Shown here: positions 1 through 12,652 of the stretch, in pieces
Layout: every line of letters begins with the position of its first letter
Numbering within the stretch: the first letter of the stretch is position 1
Assembly (NCBI GenBank): GCA_021234155.1
Contig: JAJEKV010000001.1
Coordinates: forward strand, 28,535,768 to 28,599,767
Direction: 5' to 3'
From: Isoetes taiwanensis
Lineage: Eukaryota; Streptophyta; Lycopodiopsida; Isoetales; Isoetaceae
Length of the DNA: 64,000 nt
Made by a program: the position numbers and the translations under genes
The notes under the pieces: model-generated
Told to the model about the DNA's origin: nothing
The model's input: only the letters and a program-made list of their open reading frames with translations
The model's database searches: none

Positions 1-1300
1 ATGCTAGACTCCAACTCCACTGCATTCAACTCAAATTCCCCACATGGATTTGACAGCAGCATTTCTTCTTCAATGAAATTGATGCTTTCAAATTCTCCTA
101 ATTTATTGTACAATGTTACCTTCTTTTTGCCATTTCAGATAGTACACTCCCCTTTTGACCATATAGGTCTGGCATCAACTGTAGAAAGCCACTTCCTCCC
201 TAAGAGCAAGTCATATATATCTGACTTGTCTTCTATTCCTTCAAAACCAACCACAACAAAATTAGCTGCAACCATTATTCCTTCAACATCAATAGGCACA
301 TTGCTGACTATTCCAACAGGGTTGATTTTTGTGTTTGAGAAAGATTTCAAAATCATTGGAGCCTTCTTGTCTATTTCAAGACCACATAGCCTCATAACAT
401 GATGAGGCATTACATTCAAAGGTGATCCTCCATCTAGCAAAACCTTAGTTAAGATCTTCTTCCCCATTTTGGCAACACAGGTGAAAGCCCCAGGATCATA
501 ATCATCCTGGGTAAGCATGTGCTCCTCAATGTGGTTTGTCAGAGCAAACTCGTCTTCTTTGGTCAGATTGAGAACTTGTTTCCTATAAGATGGAGCTATC
601 TTGAGCAAGGTCAGCAAGTCTACACAGATTTTTGAATTCTTTAACAAACATTCAAAATCCTCACAATCCTTTTCTTTCTTGACAAACTTTTGAGCAGGAG
701 GAGGAGGCACAGCCACTGCTTGCTCAGCATCCTTATGTTTCACGGTGTCAGCTTCCTCATGAGTTGATTCTCTTTCTTTGGCATTATTCATTCTTCTGGT
801 ATGGACAGCCATTATCTCCTCTTGTTCCTCAATTTCCGGCACAAATCTTATAGATGCATTTGGCTCATTAGCTTTAGATTTTTCTTGTCTGGCAAGATAC
901 TCTTTAGCACTGCATCTATCCTCATAATGTCCTACAGCTTTACAAAATGCACACACAGGGCATTCTTTACCAAAATGTCCTCTTTTTCCACACTTTGTGC
1001 ACGGCCTATACCAGCAATAGTCAGAAGAGTGAGTGTCTCTAAAGCAATGCACACATGGAGGGTAAGTTTTCTTTTCAAATTTTTAGCTTTTCAGCTCCTG
1101 GAGTTGCTTGGTTACCTCAACCAGTGCCTCAGATACTTTGGTGATCTCTGCTCTTACATCTGCTGCAGGAACCTTAGCATCTTCCATTTTTACCCTTTTC
1201 TTCTCTTTTGGACAGCATAAACAGGTACAGGTGCTGGTCCCATGTATTCTTGTTCATAATCTGGAAAAAAAGGATCACTTGGTAAGTGTACATCATCTGG
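1..1300 (-). pseudogene. Ty3/gypsy gag-protease, duplicated copy cut by window edge
   Basis: The minus strand encodes the end of Gag and the protease of a Ty3/gypsy retrotransposon. Reading from about 1052 down to 135 there are two Cys/His zinc-knuckle clusters (CTKCGKRGHFGKEC, then CAFCKAVGHYEDRC), a charged linker, and a retropepsin core with LLDGGS as the active-site triad region and LLLGRKW near the end. This segment is a near-identical tandem copy of 1509-2808. It has its own nonsense changes: TGA at 135-137 where the other copy has Ser, and TAA near 1083 where the other copy has Leu. It keeps Trp where the other copy has a stop. The left part lies outside the window. Confidence 0.85.
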
Positions 1301-1305
1301 CAACA

Positions 1306-2517
1306 TCATCTGTTCAATGCCTTGTATTCTGCCATATTAGAAGTGATGTTTGGATAGATTCTTCCTACTTTAGCCAGCAATCTATGGGAAGCATCTTTGA
1401 GAATAGCAGCAGAAGAAGCCACATTAAGCTCTTTGGAGACTCCACCATCAAACCATAAATATGCAAAATTACCTTGTTTAGCTGAAGCTAATTCCTTAGG
1501 AATGTTCATGCTAGACTCCAACTCCACTGCATTCAACTCAAATTCCCCACATGGATTTGACAGCAGCATTTCTTCTTCAATGAAACTGATGCTTTCAAAT
1601 TCTCCTAATTTATTGTACAATATTACCTTCTTTTTGCCATTTGAGATAGTACACTCCCCTTTTGACCATATAGGTTTGGCATCAACTGTAGAAAGCCACT
1701 TCCTCCCTAAGAGCAAGTCATATATATCTGACTTGTCTTCTATTCCTTCAAAAGTAACCACAACAAAATTAGCTGCAACCATTATTCCTTCAACATCAAT
1801 AGGCACATTGCTGACTATTCCAACAGGGTTGATTTTTGTGTTTGAGAAAGATTTCAAAATCATTGGAGCCTTCTTGTCTATTTCAAGACGACATAGCCTC
1901 AAAACATGATGAGGCATTACATTCAAAGGTGATCCTCCATCTAGCAAAACCTTAGTTAAGATCTTCTTCCCCATTTTGGCAACACAGGTGAAAGCCCCAG
2001 GATCATAATCATCCTGGGTAAGCATGTGCTCCTCAATGTGGTTTGTCAGAGCAAACTCGTCTTCTTTGGTCAGATTGAGAACTTGTTTCCTATAAGATGG
2101 AGCTATCTTGAGCAAGGTCAGCAAGTCTACACAGATTTTTGAATTCTTTAACAAACATTCAAAATCCTCACAGTCCTTTTCTTTCTTGACAAACTTTTGA
2201 GCAGGAGGAGGAGGCACAGCCACTGCTTGTTCAGCATCCTTATGTTTCACGATGTCAGCTTCCTCATGAGTTGATTCTCTTTCTTTGGCATTATGCATTC
2301 TTCTGGTATGGACAGCCATTATCTCCTCTTGTTCCTCAATTTCCTGCACAAATCTTATAGATGCATTTGGCTCATTAGCTTTAGATTTTTCTTGTCTGGC
2401 AAAATACTCTTTAACACTGCATCTATCCTCATAATGTCCTACAGCTTTACAAAATGCACACACAGGGCATTCTTTACCAAAATGTCCTCTTTTTCCACAC
2501 TTTGTGCACGGCCTATA
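1306..2517 (-). pseudogene. Ty3/gypsy zinc knuckle, protease and RNase H-like segment
   Basis: An open frame runs on the minus strand from a zinc knuckle (near 2463) through a linker and a retropepsin-like domain (LLDGGSPLNVMP, about residues 170-190 of the 385-codon frame). It then reads directly into an RNase H-like segment: WFDGGVSKE, and NMAEYKALNR at the very end. The frame is cut at about 1300 by the duplication junction. No reverse transcriptase lies between protease and the RNase H-like part, so either RT was deleted or this family has an unusual order. The frame is separated from the gag frame only by a TAG at 2518-2520. Confidence 0.8.
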
Positions 2518-3453
2518 CTAGCAATAGTCAGAAGAGTGAGTGTCTCTAAAGCAATGCACACATGGAGGGTAAGTTTTCTTTTCAAATTTTAAGCTTTTCA
2601 GCTCCTGGAGTTGCTTGGTTACCTCAACCAGTGCCTCAGATACTTTGGTGATCTCTGCTCTTACATCTGCTGCAGGAACCTCCGCATCTTCCATTTTTAC
2701 CTTTTTCTTCTCTTTTTGGACAGCATAAACAGGTACAGGTGCTGGTCCCATGTATTCTTGTTCATAATCTGGAAAAAAAGGATCACTTGGTAAGTGTACA
2801 TCATCTGGCAAGTAAGAGATCATGTCTACAATTTCAGTAGCCTTGGTGAAGGCTTTGTGTATTGTGTCAAATCCTTCCTGTTTTTGGATCTTCAATAGCT
2901 TTCTGTGTATTCTTGGCCTGCTGCTTAATCCCCTAATAAAAGAAGCCACTAGATGCAAGGTATGGTTAGGAACATGATTAATTTGGCATTTGACAAGATA
3001 GAGATTGAACCTCTCCACATATTGGTGCACACTCTCACCATGCTTAATGCGAAAAGTTTGCAGCTCAAAAATTAAATCTTGAGGATCCAAGACTTTACCA
3101 AAATGTGCCAAAAACTTTTTAACCAGTTCTTCCCAAGAATTGGCGCCTAAACTTATCACATATTCTAACCAAGCCCTGACTTCATCATTTTTGAAACATT
3201 TCTTAAACTCAGAGAACTTACAGCCCTTTTTGTAACCATATTCTTGGTAGTACTCTTCAAAAGTCTTGAGGAAATTGTTCGCATTCATGCTTGGATCAAA
3301 AGTAGGAACTGGAATAGGCATGTTTAGCTCAAAATAGTGACAGGGCATACCTGAATTTGCTTGTATAGTGACAGTGGGTGTTGGAGCAGCAGCTTCATGA
3401 TTATCTTGTGCTTCAGCAGGCTCAGATGCCTCATTAGTCCTTCTGGGTGCCAT
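2518..3453 (-). pseudogene. Ty3/gypsy Gag, N-terminal part
   Basis: This 311-codon frame begins with ATG at 3453 and encodes the Gag capsid region (Retrotrans_gag family). It has a short Ala/Pro-rich leader, then the helical core with W at ARAWLEY and SWEELVKKF, and the characteristic HGESVHQYVERF stretch. A charged region leads into the first Cys of the zinc knuckle. A single TGG-to-TAG change at 2518-2520 ends it early; the duplicated copy at 1-1300 still has Trp. The start is supported by a primer-binding site only about 21 nt upstream. Gag would form the virus-like particle, but this copy is broken. Confidence 0.85.
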
Positions 3454-3474
3454 GAGTTCAAATTCCAGGAAAAT

Positions 3475-3493
3475 GATCTCGGTAGAACCTCCA
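3475..3493 (-). other. Primer-binding site of the gypsy element
   Basis: On the minus strand TGGAGGTTCTACCGAGATC starts with the TGG expected opposite a tRNA CCA end and lies just upstream of the gag ATG. The same 19 nt sit next to the LTR of the element at 11.7-17.8 kb. I cannot name the tRNA. The 5' LTR that should follow is missing or reduced to a few bases (TGTTG at 3497), and LINE sequence begins there. Confidence 0.65.
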
Positions 3494-3496
3494 AAA

Positions 3497-5377
3497 TGTT
3501 GAAGGTGTTCCTGGCAAGTCAGCAGATTATTAACCAGTTCGCCGATGACACTTTTCTCTTCTTGGTGGCAGAAGAGAGGAATTTGCGGAATGTGAAGGGT
3601 TTGCTGGATACTTTCTCCTTGGCCTCAGGCATTCTTCTAAATTGGGGCAAATGCTCCGCATTATGGGCCCAGTTGACTCCGCCTCCCCCTTGTTTGGCTC
3701 TATTCCCTTGGAAGGTGCTTCCAGGTAATGTGTGTACTAAGCTGTTGGGTATTCCCTTTGGAGGGGATGTTTCCATGGGGAGGGTGTGGGATGAGATTTT
3801 GCGGGGGTTGCGTAAAACACCTCAATTGGTGGAAGGGTAGCAAGTTGTCCATGGCGGGTAGGATCACTATTGCCAAGTCGATTTTTTGTAGCACTCATGT
3901 GTATCTATACATCTGCGATGTTAGCTCCCGAGGGTAAGATACGTGGCTTTGGATAAGATTGTTCGAAATTTTGTGTGGGGGGGATGATGAAGGGGCGGTT
4001 GTTAAAGTGGCTTGGTGGAAGTGTCTCACCCGAGGAGGATGGGGGCTTGGCCATTCGGATTTTGGCACTGCATAGTAAGGTGTTGGTCTCTAAGTTTATT
4101 TGGAGCATTCTCGCAGGATGGAGCATCTTCTCCAGTGCGGCACTATTGTGGCAATCTCTTCGCCATTGTGTGGCATTTGGAAAGTCGTCAGTGCATGTAG
4201 AGTTGCCACAGGCAATTGTTGTATGGTCTCCGGCCTTTCCCACATGCATCCCCTTTTCTCCGCGGGGTGTTGCGGGCTTGGGATCACGTCGCGTGTGCTC
4301 TTCCAGCTAGATTATGCCTCGGTTTATCACCACTCTTCTCCTTTCTTGTGGGTTCCTCTACCCCCTGCGTTTTCTTGCCCTTGGTCGCCATGTGCATGCT
4401 CGGACGCTAGCCCGTTGGAGGCGAAGCCGCCTCTTTGCTCACCTTGGAGGATTGGTATTGGGATGGTCGGCTAGCCGTGGGAGTTCTTTCGAGCTCGCTT
4501 TCGCCTGAAGGGCAGTGACCGGGCTATCTGGGAACAAGTGGCGGGGAGTATTCCGCTACACATACCTATAGTCCCTCAGGATGATGTGGTGGTGCAGGTT
4601 TGGAAGGTTCATCCGGATGTTGTGTCTTCTTGTTTTGTGCGGTCTTGTTACCGGGTGTTGGCTATTCATGACACTCTGCCCCCTTCAGGCAAGTGGTCTC
4701 TGCAGCTTCCGGGTTCTCGATGGCGCTCGGTTTGGACGTGGACATGGAGCTCACTTCCCCCACCGAAGGTTAGGGTGCTTCTGTGGCAGGTGGTGCACCG
4801 CTGTATCAGGGTGAATGTCCTTGTGAGTCAGTTTAGGCTGGGTGTGAGCCCTCTTTGCCCTTGTTGTGGCCTTCATCGTGAGACTGTGGAGCATTGTCTG
4901 GTTTTATGCCCTCACTTGCAGGCTGCCTGGGATTGGGTCAGGGCTCGTTTGGTGAGATTGAATAGCCAACAATTGCTTGCTTCATGTATATCCACGGTGC
5001 TTGGCCGCCAGACGGCAAAGCAAGCCTTGCATCCGGTCGCGGCTTGGTTGGTGTGGTTGATTTGGAAGCCGGCGGTTGTGGATCTTTCGGGGGATTCAAA
5101 GACTGCGCGCCCTCTCTCGATTCCTCGACTTCGGTACAAGCTATTTCAAAGCTTTTTGGTGTTCCCGGGATTAGTAGAGCGGAAGTTTTCCATTTGGCGG
5201 GACTTCTTGGGTGTGGTAGATGGTGATGGCCAGTTTGTACAGCAGTAGAGTTGCAGTTGTTGTGGAGTGTCGAGGTATCACTGTCTCTTTGGGGCAGTTC
5301 TCCTTCCTCCTCACTTGCTTTGTAACATTACCATTCTTTTAATATATTGCTGACACAGTTCTTCAAAAAAAAAAAAA
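3497..5377 (+). mobile_element. LINE (L1-like), 5'-truncated, with poly-A tail
   Basis: The plus strand encodes the second half of a plant L1-type ORF2. It starts inside reverse transcriptase at NQFADDTFLFL, which carries the FADD catalytic motif, followed by the SGILLNW block. The RT connection region (KLSMAGRITIAKS) follows after a frameshift. A C-terminal zf-RVT domain lies around 4740-4960, with CPCCGLHRETVEHCLVLCP. Several frameshifts and stops make it inactive. The 3' end is TTTTAATATATTGC...TTCTTC followed by 13 A (5365-5377). A second copy of the same family lies at 33773-34914. The 5' truncation is typical of target-primed reverse transcription. Confidence 0.88.
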
Positions 5378-8300
5378 CCTTCAACCTCAGTGGTTTAGAA
5401 CCTCCAGGTTGCTTGAGGCAACCACTCTAAGTGTAATGATTCCAGGAAAAATGCTCAAAAGTTTGTTAAGGACATCTTTCCCTGAAGGCTAAAAAGTCTG
5501 CTTTAGAATATGATTTGCAGTGAGCATACTACTCAAGCTTTGGACATGGTTTTTATTCTAAAAAGTGCTCAACACTTCCATCTAATAGGCTGCAAAAATC
5601 CAGAAAGGTCTGATGGGATTAGACAGGCCAAATTCTAGCTCCTGACCCGGTCAAATTTTGGTCAATATCCCTGGCAGAGAACTCGAATTGTGATCTCGAT
5701 AAAGGGGATGTATTTTCTTGTTCTGCAAACTTCACCCTTCTTGGGAATGTCTGCACTCAAAGGGCAAAGATTTTTCACAGCAGATAGCACTCTAATTTTC
5801 CTTTTTTTTGTTGTCTTTTTTGCTACAGGTTGCAAGGGATGGATAATTCAGGAATAGATTGAATTCTAAGAAAGGAATGCATGTTTGCCCAATGCTCTTA
5901 TGCTCACTGTAAGTTGCCTAGCAATACCAAAAATCCTCAGAACTATTTTCCTATGCTCAAATTCTTAATGCCAATTATTGCTAGATTTAATCTTGCCAGC
6001 TCAACGTTGCATTAGCGATTTGGATTAATAAGCAGATGGCCTTTAACTCTGAAGATATGCTAATTGGACTTACTGACACTGTTCGACAAGTAGAGCAAAA
6101 TGCTACAGAGAATTTCTATCAACTATCATTTTTAGGGAATGTAACTCAATGCAAAACAAACACTTCACACAAAGGTCGGATTTTCAATTAAATCAAGCAC
6201 TCAGAAGATAACAGCATATATCCCAAGCTCAAGATCTTGGGCACAGGATCAAATAGGTAAACATTTGGTCAATCCGGACAATTCAGTCAATAATCCAGAT
6301 CATAGGTAAACATTGGAGGTCGGAATCAAGCTCTGGATGATCAAGCCGGTCCTTCTTCAAAGCCAGGAATCTCTTCTTTGCCTCAATGCCCTCGAATCTT
6401 CTTCTTGTGCAAAAGCCCCTTTTGTAGATGCTCTGTTCTATTGAGTTCTTGATCAATTCGCATTAATTCACTGTCTTTTAGCTGGTACTTGACATTCTTG
6501 GCATTAGGCAAGGTAATCCAGCAGGTTTGGTTCATGATTGATCAGTTGGTTGGGCCGAATTAGGTGGATCTTGGCAGTTCCAGGTTTTAGGGTTCGTAAA
6601 AAAACACAGGCGAAATATCCCACAGACATTTCTTGATCGAGCAGCCCAAGGTATATAACAACAAACAAATTCGTTATTTATAATAATAACATGCAATATC
6701 CACGTGGGATTCGGTACCTCCACCGCCCCACACGCCCGGATGTTCCACGTGGCATGGGGAGATTGGCTGGGAAAGGAAAATAGGCTGGGGGGTAGATAGG
6801 AAACTTTTTTGCACCCCAAGCCCTATGGCACGATTCCCTAGGAAGCAGCTATAATGCCCAAAATAGAACCTTTTTTAATTTTCTTTTTTCCTATGGGAAT
6901 CTTTTTTTGCATTCTAGAAGATTCTGGAATCTTTTCTTGCAATGGAGCACTTTTGAATTCGGCTAAAAAATGGAGTAAAGGAGTGGATGATGTGGCATAT
7001 GGAAATGATGACAAGGCTAGGTGAGTATGACATGGCAAATGAGGATGATGACATGTCAGCCAACTTGAGCTTGAAAATTCTTTCTAGTCAAAATTGTGGT
7101 GCTTTGATATAGATTTTGATTTGAACATGGGAGTATGACATGACATGGCTAGAATGATGATGTGTATGATGACTTGGCACATGGAGTGAGGTGTAAAGTG
7201 ACTTGGCCCATCAAGTGCTTATTTTACAAGCCAATTTTTTGAGAAACAACTTTTTAGCATCTCCTAGGACACACTTGAGTTTTGAGCACTTCCCTTAGGA
7301 ATTTTTGCAACTTTCTTTTTTCTTTGGCCAAGTTGCATGAGATATTGACTTTATGACCAAGTCAAGTGACATTTGAACTTATGGATGATGGTAAGTTGTT
7401 GTAGGTGGTGCATAACAAATGGGTGTTTCATGGAGGTGTGTTTTGACTAGAAAGAACTTTTCAAAGTCAAGTTTGACTTTGAGAGGTATTATGGGCAAGG
7501 AATCAAAGTTCAATGGTGCTTTAGGATGGTGGAGTACATGGAGAAGGGAATCAAAATGCCAAAGATGCCAAGATCACAAGTAGCTACATACCATGGAATG
7601 TTCTTCAAGGGGTCTTCTCTCTCTTCTTTTCTTCATTTCCTTTGCTTGATTGACCTCTTGTATCTCTTGAGTGATTTGAGTCAATTGTCCTTCCCTTGTT
7701 CTTCAAATTCTTGATGTATGCTAGTGAAGCATTTCCCTATTGTCTTGCAAACCAGATCAAAATGAGAGGATTAGTGTAAAAATCCATGCTGCCATAGCAT
7801 GGCAGCAGGTGCCATAGCAAAAAAAGATTTCGAAGGATCAATGTGGGTGTAGAATGGCTTTTAAGAAATCATTTCAAAAGAATGACTTTTAAAATAAGAG
7901 GGATTTGGAAAAATCTGTCTACAGACATAGAAGCTCCACATAGAAGCTACTGTTCTGTGGTGTAGAATGTCTTCATGTAGAATGTCTTCAAAGATAAGGT
8001 GCGTTACTATCAAACCACCAGATACCATTGGTGTATTTGGCATATAACTCTTTGGAATGATGATGGAGCGAACATAAATTGCAAGGTAAAATGCTCTGCG
8101 ACAGAAAGCACCAAGTAATCTAGTTTCCATCTCTTTTGCCATGTTGGTGCAGAAAATTGTCACATATCCAAAAATGAATAAGATGGCTAATATAAATCAA
8201 ACAACCAGCTTTGACTTGTAGCTCTGCATCATTTTTTGTTTTCCTGCCATTGGAATAGTTGATTGATCTGTTCATTGACTGCCATTTTCACAAGTTGAAA

Positions 8301-9424
8301 AGCAACTTTGTAATGCATCCCTGTAAACTGTCGGCCTCTTGACCCTGAAGATGGGGTTCTGCAATCAGGTCTACTAACAACAGGATAAGACACCATGCCA
8401 CAACCATGTCACGCTCTTTACTTGCTTTCAAAATAGATACTTGTATCCATAAAGCCATTCACAATTTTATGTTATCACAAAGCTGGGCTCCTGCAATCTG
8501 CTACCTATTCAGCATAGCCCTTTCTATTTATTTTGTACTGTTTATTTGCTACATACTCACAATCTATTTCAACTATTGTCTAAACTATCAAACTAATGCC
8601 AGAGCACATGGCCTTACATCAAAACATTTGATACCCTTGTGTCATTTTGCCTATTGGTTTGTCATGGTAATGCAGCTTGCATCTCTAGAAATATCTAAAG
8701 AAATGGTGTTTGGGTAAGTGGATACCCACAAAAATTAACAATACTATCATCTGGCTTCTTCCGACGACTTCCTTGTAACTTAGTCGTGCCAGTCAATGTT
8801 GTTTCCTGCAAGACCGAAGGAATCATTACTTTCTAACTTCCAAATTGCTATATTGGATCAAAGGAAGGTTTACTGCTAGATACCCATCCGCTTGTCTCCA
8901 ATCTAAGCACAAAAGAACACAAAGGCTTTTATTTATAGAAGCACTCACAACATATACTATCATACAGCTCAAATCCCCTTTGTGGGTACCCATTTTACCG
9001 TAGCTAGAAACGTCTCTCTCCAGACTGGCCAGAATTCCTTGCTAGCCAAGAAATGGGCAGGGTTTAATAACTTAGATTCTGGAATTGTACAGGGTTAAAT
9101 TCGGCTCGAAATTTGGTTAAATTCTTTCATGTCAAAAACTCTTCAAACACATATATTCCACGCTTCAATCAAGCCTCCAGATATTTATGGAAGTTTACCC
9201 GTCATATTTAATCCAAGGTTGCTAATATAAATCTAGCCTGCCTTAAATTGCATAATGCAGAAGACAGATCAGAAGAAGAATATTAACAGGTCTGCAATGA
9301 TGATTATGTTATGCAAAGTGCTAAAAGCAGGATCTAAACCACAAACATATTTTCTGATGGCGATTTCAAAACCAACTTTGAATTTCTACGCCTTGCATGA
9401 AGGGTTTCACAGAAACGGCTTTAG

Positions 9425-9540
9425 GCTGCCCTTCCAATCACACAAGCTGCCCTTCCAATCACACAAGGGTTCCCTTATATCACAATCACCTCTTCCAGTA
9501 ACGGTTCCTTTATATATCCACAATCACCTCTTCCAGAACC
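9425..9540. repeat. Two short tandem duplications
   Basis: A 21-bp unit (CTGCCCTTCCAATCACACAAG) occurs twice in a row. It is followed by two imperfect copies of a segment ending CACAATCACCTCTTCCAG. There is no coding signal around them. Confidence 0.7.
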
Positions 9541-11407
9541 ATTCGACCACATCCATTCGACTCCCCGCAACACATTTGCGTACACTTCTAGAACTTTGAA
9601 TCAACTGAGGGATGCTGCTCCTTTTATACCAAATCAAAGAGGCCACTAGATCCCTCTGGAACCTTTAACTGAAGATTCTAGAAGAAGCTGGACGTTTCAT
9701 CACAAACTTGCATCATAAACTGTTGGGTAATATTGGCCTGATTCTTATAGATTTTATCTGGCCTCTGGCTACAACCGTGTTGACTACAACAGCGCTTAAA
9801 AGAACCTGGAACTTTGTTTACGAAATGACATGTATGACCCCATAAGGCTTGTGTTTGGAAGAAATCTTGCCCTGTTAAAGACATCTGTGTCTTAAAAAAA
9901 AAAAAACAACTCAGAAAAAGCTGAGTAGTGAAAAACAATAAATTGGGGTTACGTAGATTTGGACGATAGCCTTAGCGTTGTCGCATCTAAACCGGATTTG
10001 CAGGGAGCTGCAGGTTAGCTGGGCAAAAACCTGCTCGATTCTGGCATGTTCATATGATGACTCAAAATAGTGCTATGATATAGATGGGATCTGCTGATAC
10101 CAGCCGCTTCAGATCTGCTTTTCATAGGTAGGACAAAACGGTATTTTGCCATATGCTGCATCAGGAAAAAACTTGCAAAGAACACAGGCAATCTAAAAAC
10201 CATGGCAAAGCTTCCTTTTAACGGCCAAGCTTCGCAGTTAGGCAACGACCAGAGGCATGCAGGCATCTCTTTCCTTGAGCCTGCGATATTGATCAACTGC
10301 AGTATTTGCATTGTTTATGTCTTCAATCTTCCCTTCAAAATAAACCCCAATTTGTTAAGCACTTCCCTTCGTTTATTTCTTCAGCATATTTTAATCAAGC
10401 ACCTGGAACATGGCTGAGGACATCCCAGATGGTCGCGCCTCTCCCAGGCTGACGTGCAAGAGCTAAGGCATGCATCAAGAGCGCCATAACCGGAGCTGAG
10501 AAATTGGCAGAAATCGCCATAGCTGAAGCGCCTAATTGCTCTCTGAAAGCAATGTTAATTGCTCCTTAAGGAAAGGAAAAACCCAGTATGTACCTCTAAA
10601 AATCTATCTCAAAACAGGGACGATCAACTTAGGGATAGGAAAAACAAAAATTAGGGAGGCTTAGATCAATCGACGGTCGCCATAGAAACATGCTAGAAAC
10701 CCGCTTGCTTGTTTAACAAATTCTAGAACGAACAAACATACGCTCACGCACAAAGATGAAACCATATGTTTCTAGAAGAATCGAGATGCTACAGAAATCG
10801 CAACAGCAGTTTCTAGAAAGACCTCCGCTCTTCTTAAAATTTTTGGTGCCTACACGTGTACATTCCTGAACATAGAAATAAGCATACATGAACTCCATTT
10901 AAGCTGCCCCCTTATCGGCCATATTACAATATAGTGTGCTAATTTCGTTTTGGGTTGGGGGAGGGTTTTCAGGCAGTGATTAGGACTATGATTTTCGTAT
11001 GGTATTGTATAAAAAACGGTATAATTTGCCATGTGGGAGGAGCTTGAGTGGTTATTGCTATTTTGGGTGCTTTGCAAATCCCCTTTTTCTAGGAATTAGT
11101 CCTCTATGTCATAGGTTCCAATTTAGAAAGCATGTGAAGGGCGCTAGGTAGCGGATAGGAGCGTAGAAGGTGGCTGTGAACATGCCGGATTTGCAGGTTG
11201 GAAGCGGACCTGCGTTTCTGGTGTCAGAGAATGCGGCACATCAGGTTTTTGAGGATTGCAAGCTTCCGGAATCCATCTCAGGTGCACAATTCTGTGCCAA
11301 GAGTCGTTTTTGCGCAGGAAAAATCCTCCTAATTTCTGTATTCTGAGGCTTGGGAGGCTCCGGAATAGGGCAGGTCGATATGGGCTCTGGTGAGGCCGTC
11401 CGGTCCT

Positions 11408-11424
11408 GGAGGTTCGAATCCTCC
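11408..11424 (+). other. tRNA T-arm-like sequence with Pol III B-box
   Basis: GGAGG-TTCGAAT-CCTCC forms a perfect 5-bp T-stem with a canonical T-loop and contains GGTTCGAATCC, an exact B-box. I could not fold the upstream bases into a matching acceptor stem, D-arm and anticodon arm. It is therefore more likely a tRNA-derived remnant or SINE head than a working tRNA. Confidence 0.35.
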
Positions 11425-11724
11425 AGCCCTTTGGTTTCTTTTGTTTATGCAGGTCGGGCTGCTGTAGGAGCGCAGCAGGCATTCCGGCAGCAGAGAGGAG
11501 GCCTTTTCTTGGCCATTGAACATACTGTCTATTTTTTTGGTGGAACGATACTGTTTAAGTTGTTGCTTTAAGAAGCCATGGTTTTTCAAGCATGAGTTCG
11601 ATCCAGACCTTAGGAACACAAATTCCCTGTAGGTTTTCGTTCCTGCAGCTGTGGTGAGGCCATTGTGTCGTGGGCCAATGCAGGGATTCGGTGGGCTAGT
11701 GTGTTCGAGCTAGGCTATGGCAGC

Positions 11725-12407
11725 TGTTGGCGGATTTTTCCCACAATCCCCAACAAGTGGCCTCAAAGGCAAAAATCAGGATCACCTTGGATGCTGCAAT
11801 ATGAAATCAGAAGCTGCAATATGAAATCAGTGTGAAATAAAAGATTTGAAGAGAAGAAGAATGACAAATGACTTTGGGCCCAAAGAAACTTCATATAAGC
11901 ACAAACTTCAAATACAAGAGGGTCCCTCCATGTCTTTGAACCATGGAGGGGCCTTTGATCCAGTTCAAGGAGGAGCTGCCACCATCCCAAGAACTTGGAG
12001 CAAGGCAAGAGGAGGAGCTCGTGCTCCTCAAGAATCTTTTATAAACATTACTTTTCATCTTGACCTTTAATTTTTGCCTCTTAATCTCCACCTTTGATCT
12101 TGCCTCTTCATCTTAACCTTTAATTTCGACCACTTCATCTCCACCCTTGATCTTGCCTCTTTATCTCAACCTTTAAGTTTTTGCCTTTTTAATCTCCACC
12201 TTTGATCTTGCCTCTTCATCTTAGCCTTTAATTTCAACCCCTTCATCTCCACCCTTTGTTTTAACCATTGGAGATATTCTTAAAGGGCCTTTATATATTG
12301 AGCCCATTACATTAAAATTAATCTTCTTCACGCCTCCCCCCCCTTCCAATGGTTCTCTTTCTTTTATCTTTTTTCATGTTGACCGGGTGCCAAAAACTCG
12401 GTCAACA
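11725..12407 (-). repeat. 3' LTR of the LARD-like element
   Basis: It starts TGTTGG and ends GGTCAACA. It is nearly identical to 17073-17754, with scattered substitutions and a small indel in the C-run near 12340. Its inner half (12060-12270) contains about four degenerate tandem units rich in CTCCACC and CTTGCCTCTT. Confidence 0.9.
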
Positions 12408-12652
12408 TCTCGCCCAAACAAAAAATGGGCCGGTCCCCTCGGCCCTCTTACTTCAAAGTTTTTCATATATTGAGTACAATAGTTGGTCCCTTAGACTCAA
12501 TAAGGAACACAACCGAAGTTTTGATATCCGAGACTTCGAACTCGAAAAATGATGATAATAATAATTTGGAGGTTTTAGGGTGTACTCCAACACCATATAA
12601 TAATTGAAGTTTTGATATGATAAAATGATGATAATAATTTGGTGATAATATG

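Larger units (their letters stand above)
5378..11719. other. Gene-free stretch
   Basis: No convincing coding region, LTR pair or transposase was found in these 6.3 kb. Short open frames here lack homologous motifs and are of chance length. The stretch holds a small perfect hairpin near 7789-7807 (GCTGCCAT arms), short duplications at 9425-9540, and an isolated A-run near 9894. It also holds a tRNA T-arm-like sequence at 11408-11424. Confidence 0.5.

Noticed and set aside
801-1220. Plus-strand ORFs opposite gag (also 2293-2592)
   Set aside because: Shadows of the minus-strand gypsy coding region, present in both duplicated copies.
3361-3840. Single 159-codon gene
   Set aside because: Its first part is antisense to gag and its second part is LINE reverse transcriptase. 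The frame crosses an element boundary.
5378-5420. Target-site duplication of the first LINE
   Set aside because: CCTTCAAC after the poly-A is an inverted, not direct, match to TTGAAGG at the 5' side.
11360-11440. Functional tRNA gene
   Set aside because: Only the T-arm fits. No acceptor pairing, D-arm or anticodon arm could be formed.
11143-11619. Minus-strand ORFs with Gly-Phe-Glu-Pro-Pro-like text
   Set aside because: Known artefact of translating a tRNA T-arm in antisense. No protein family.
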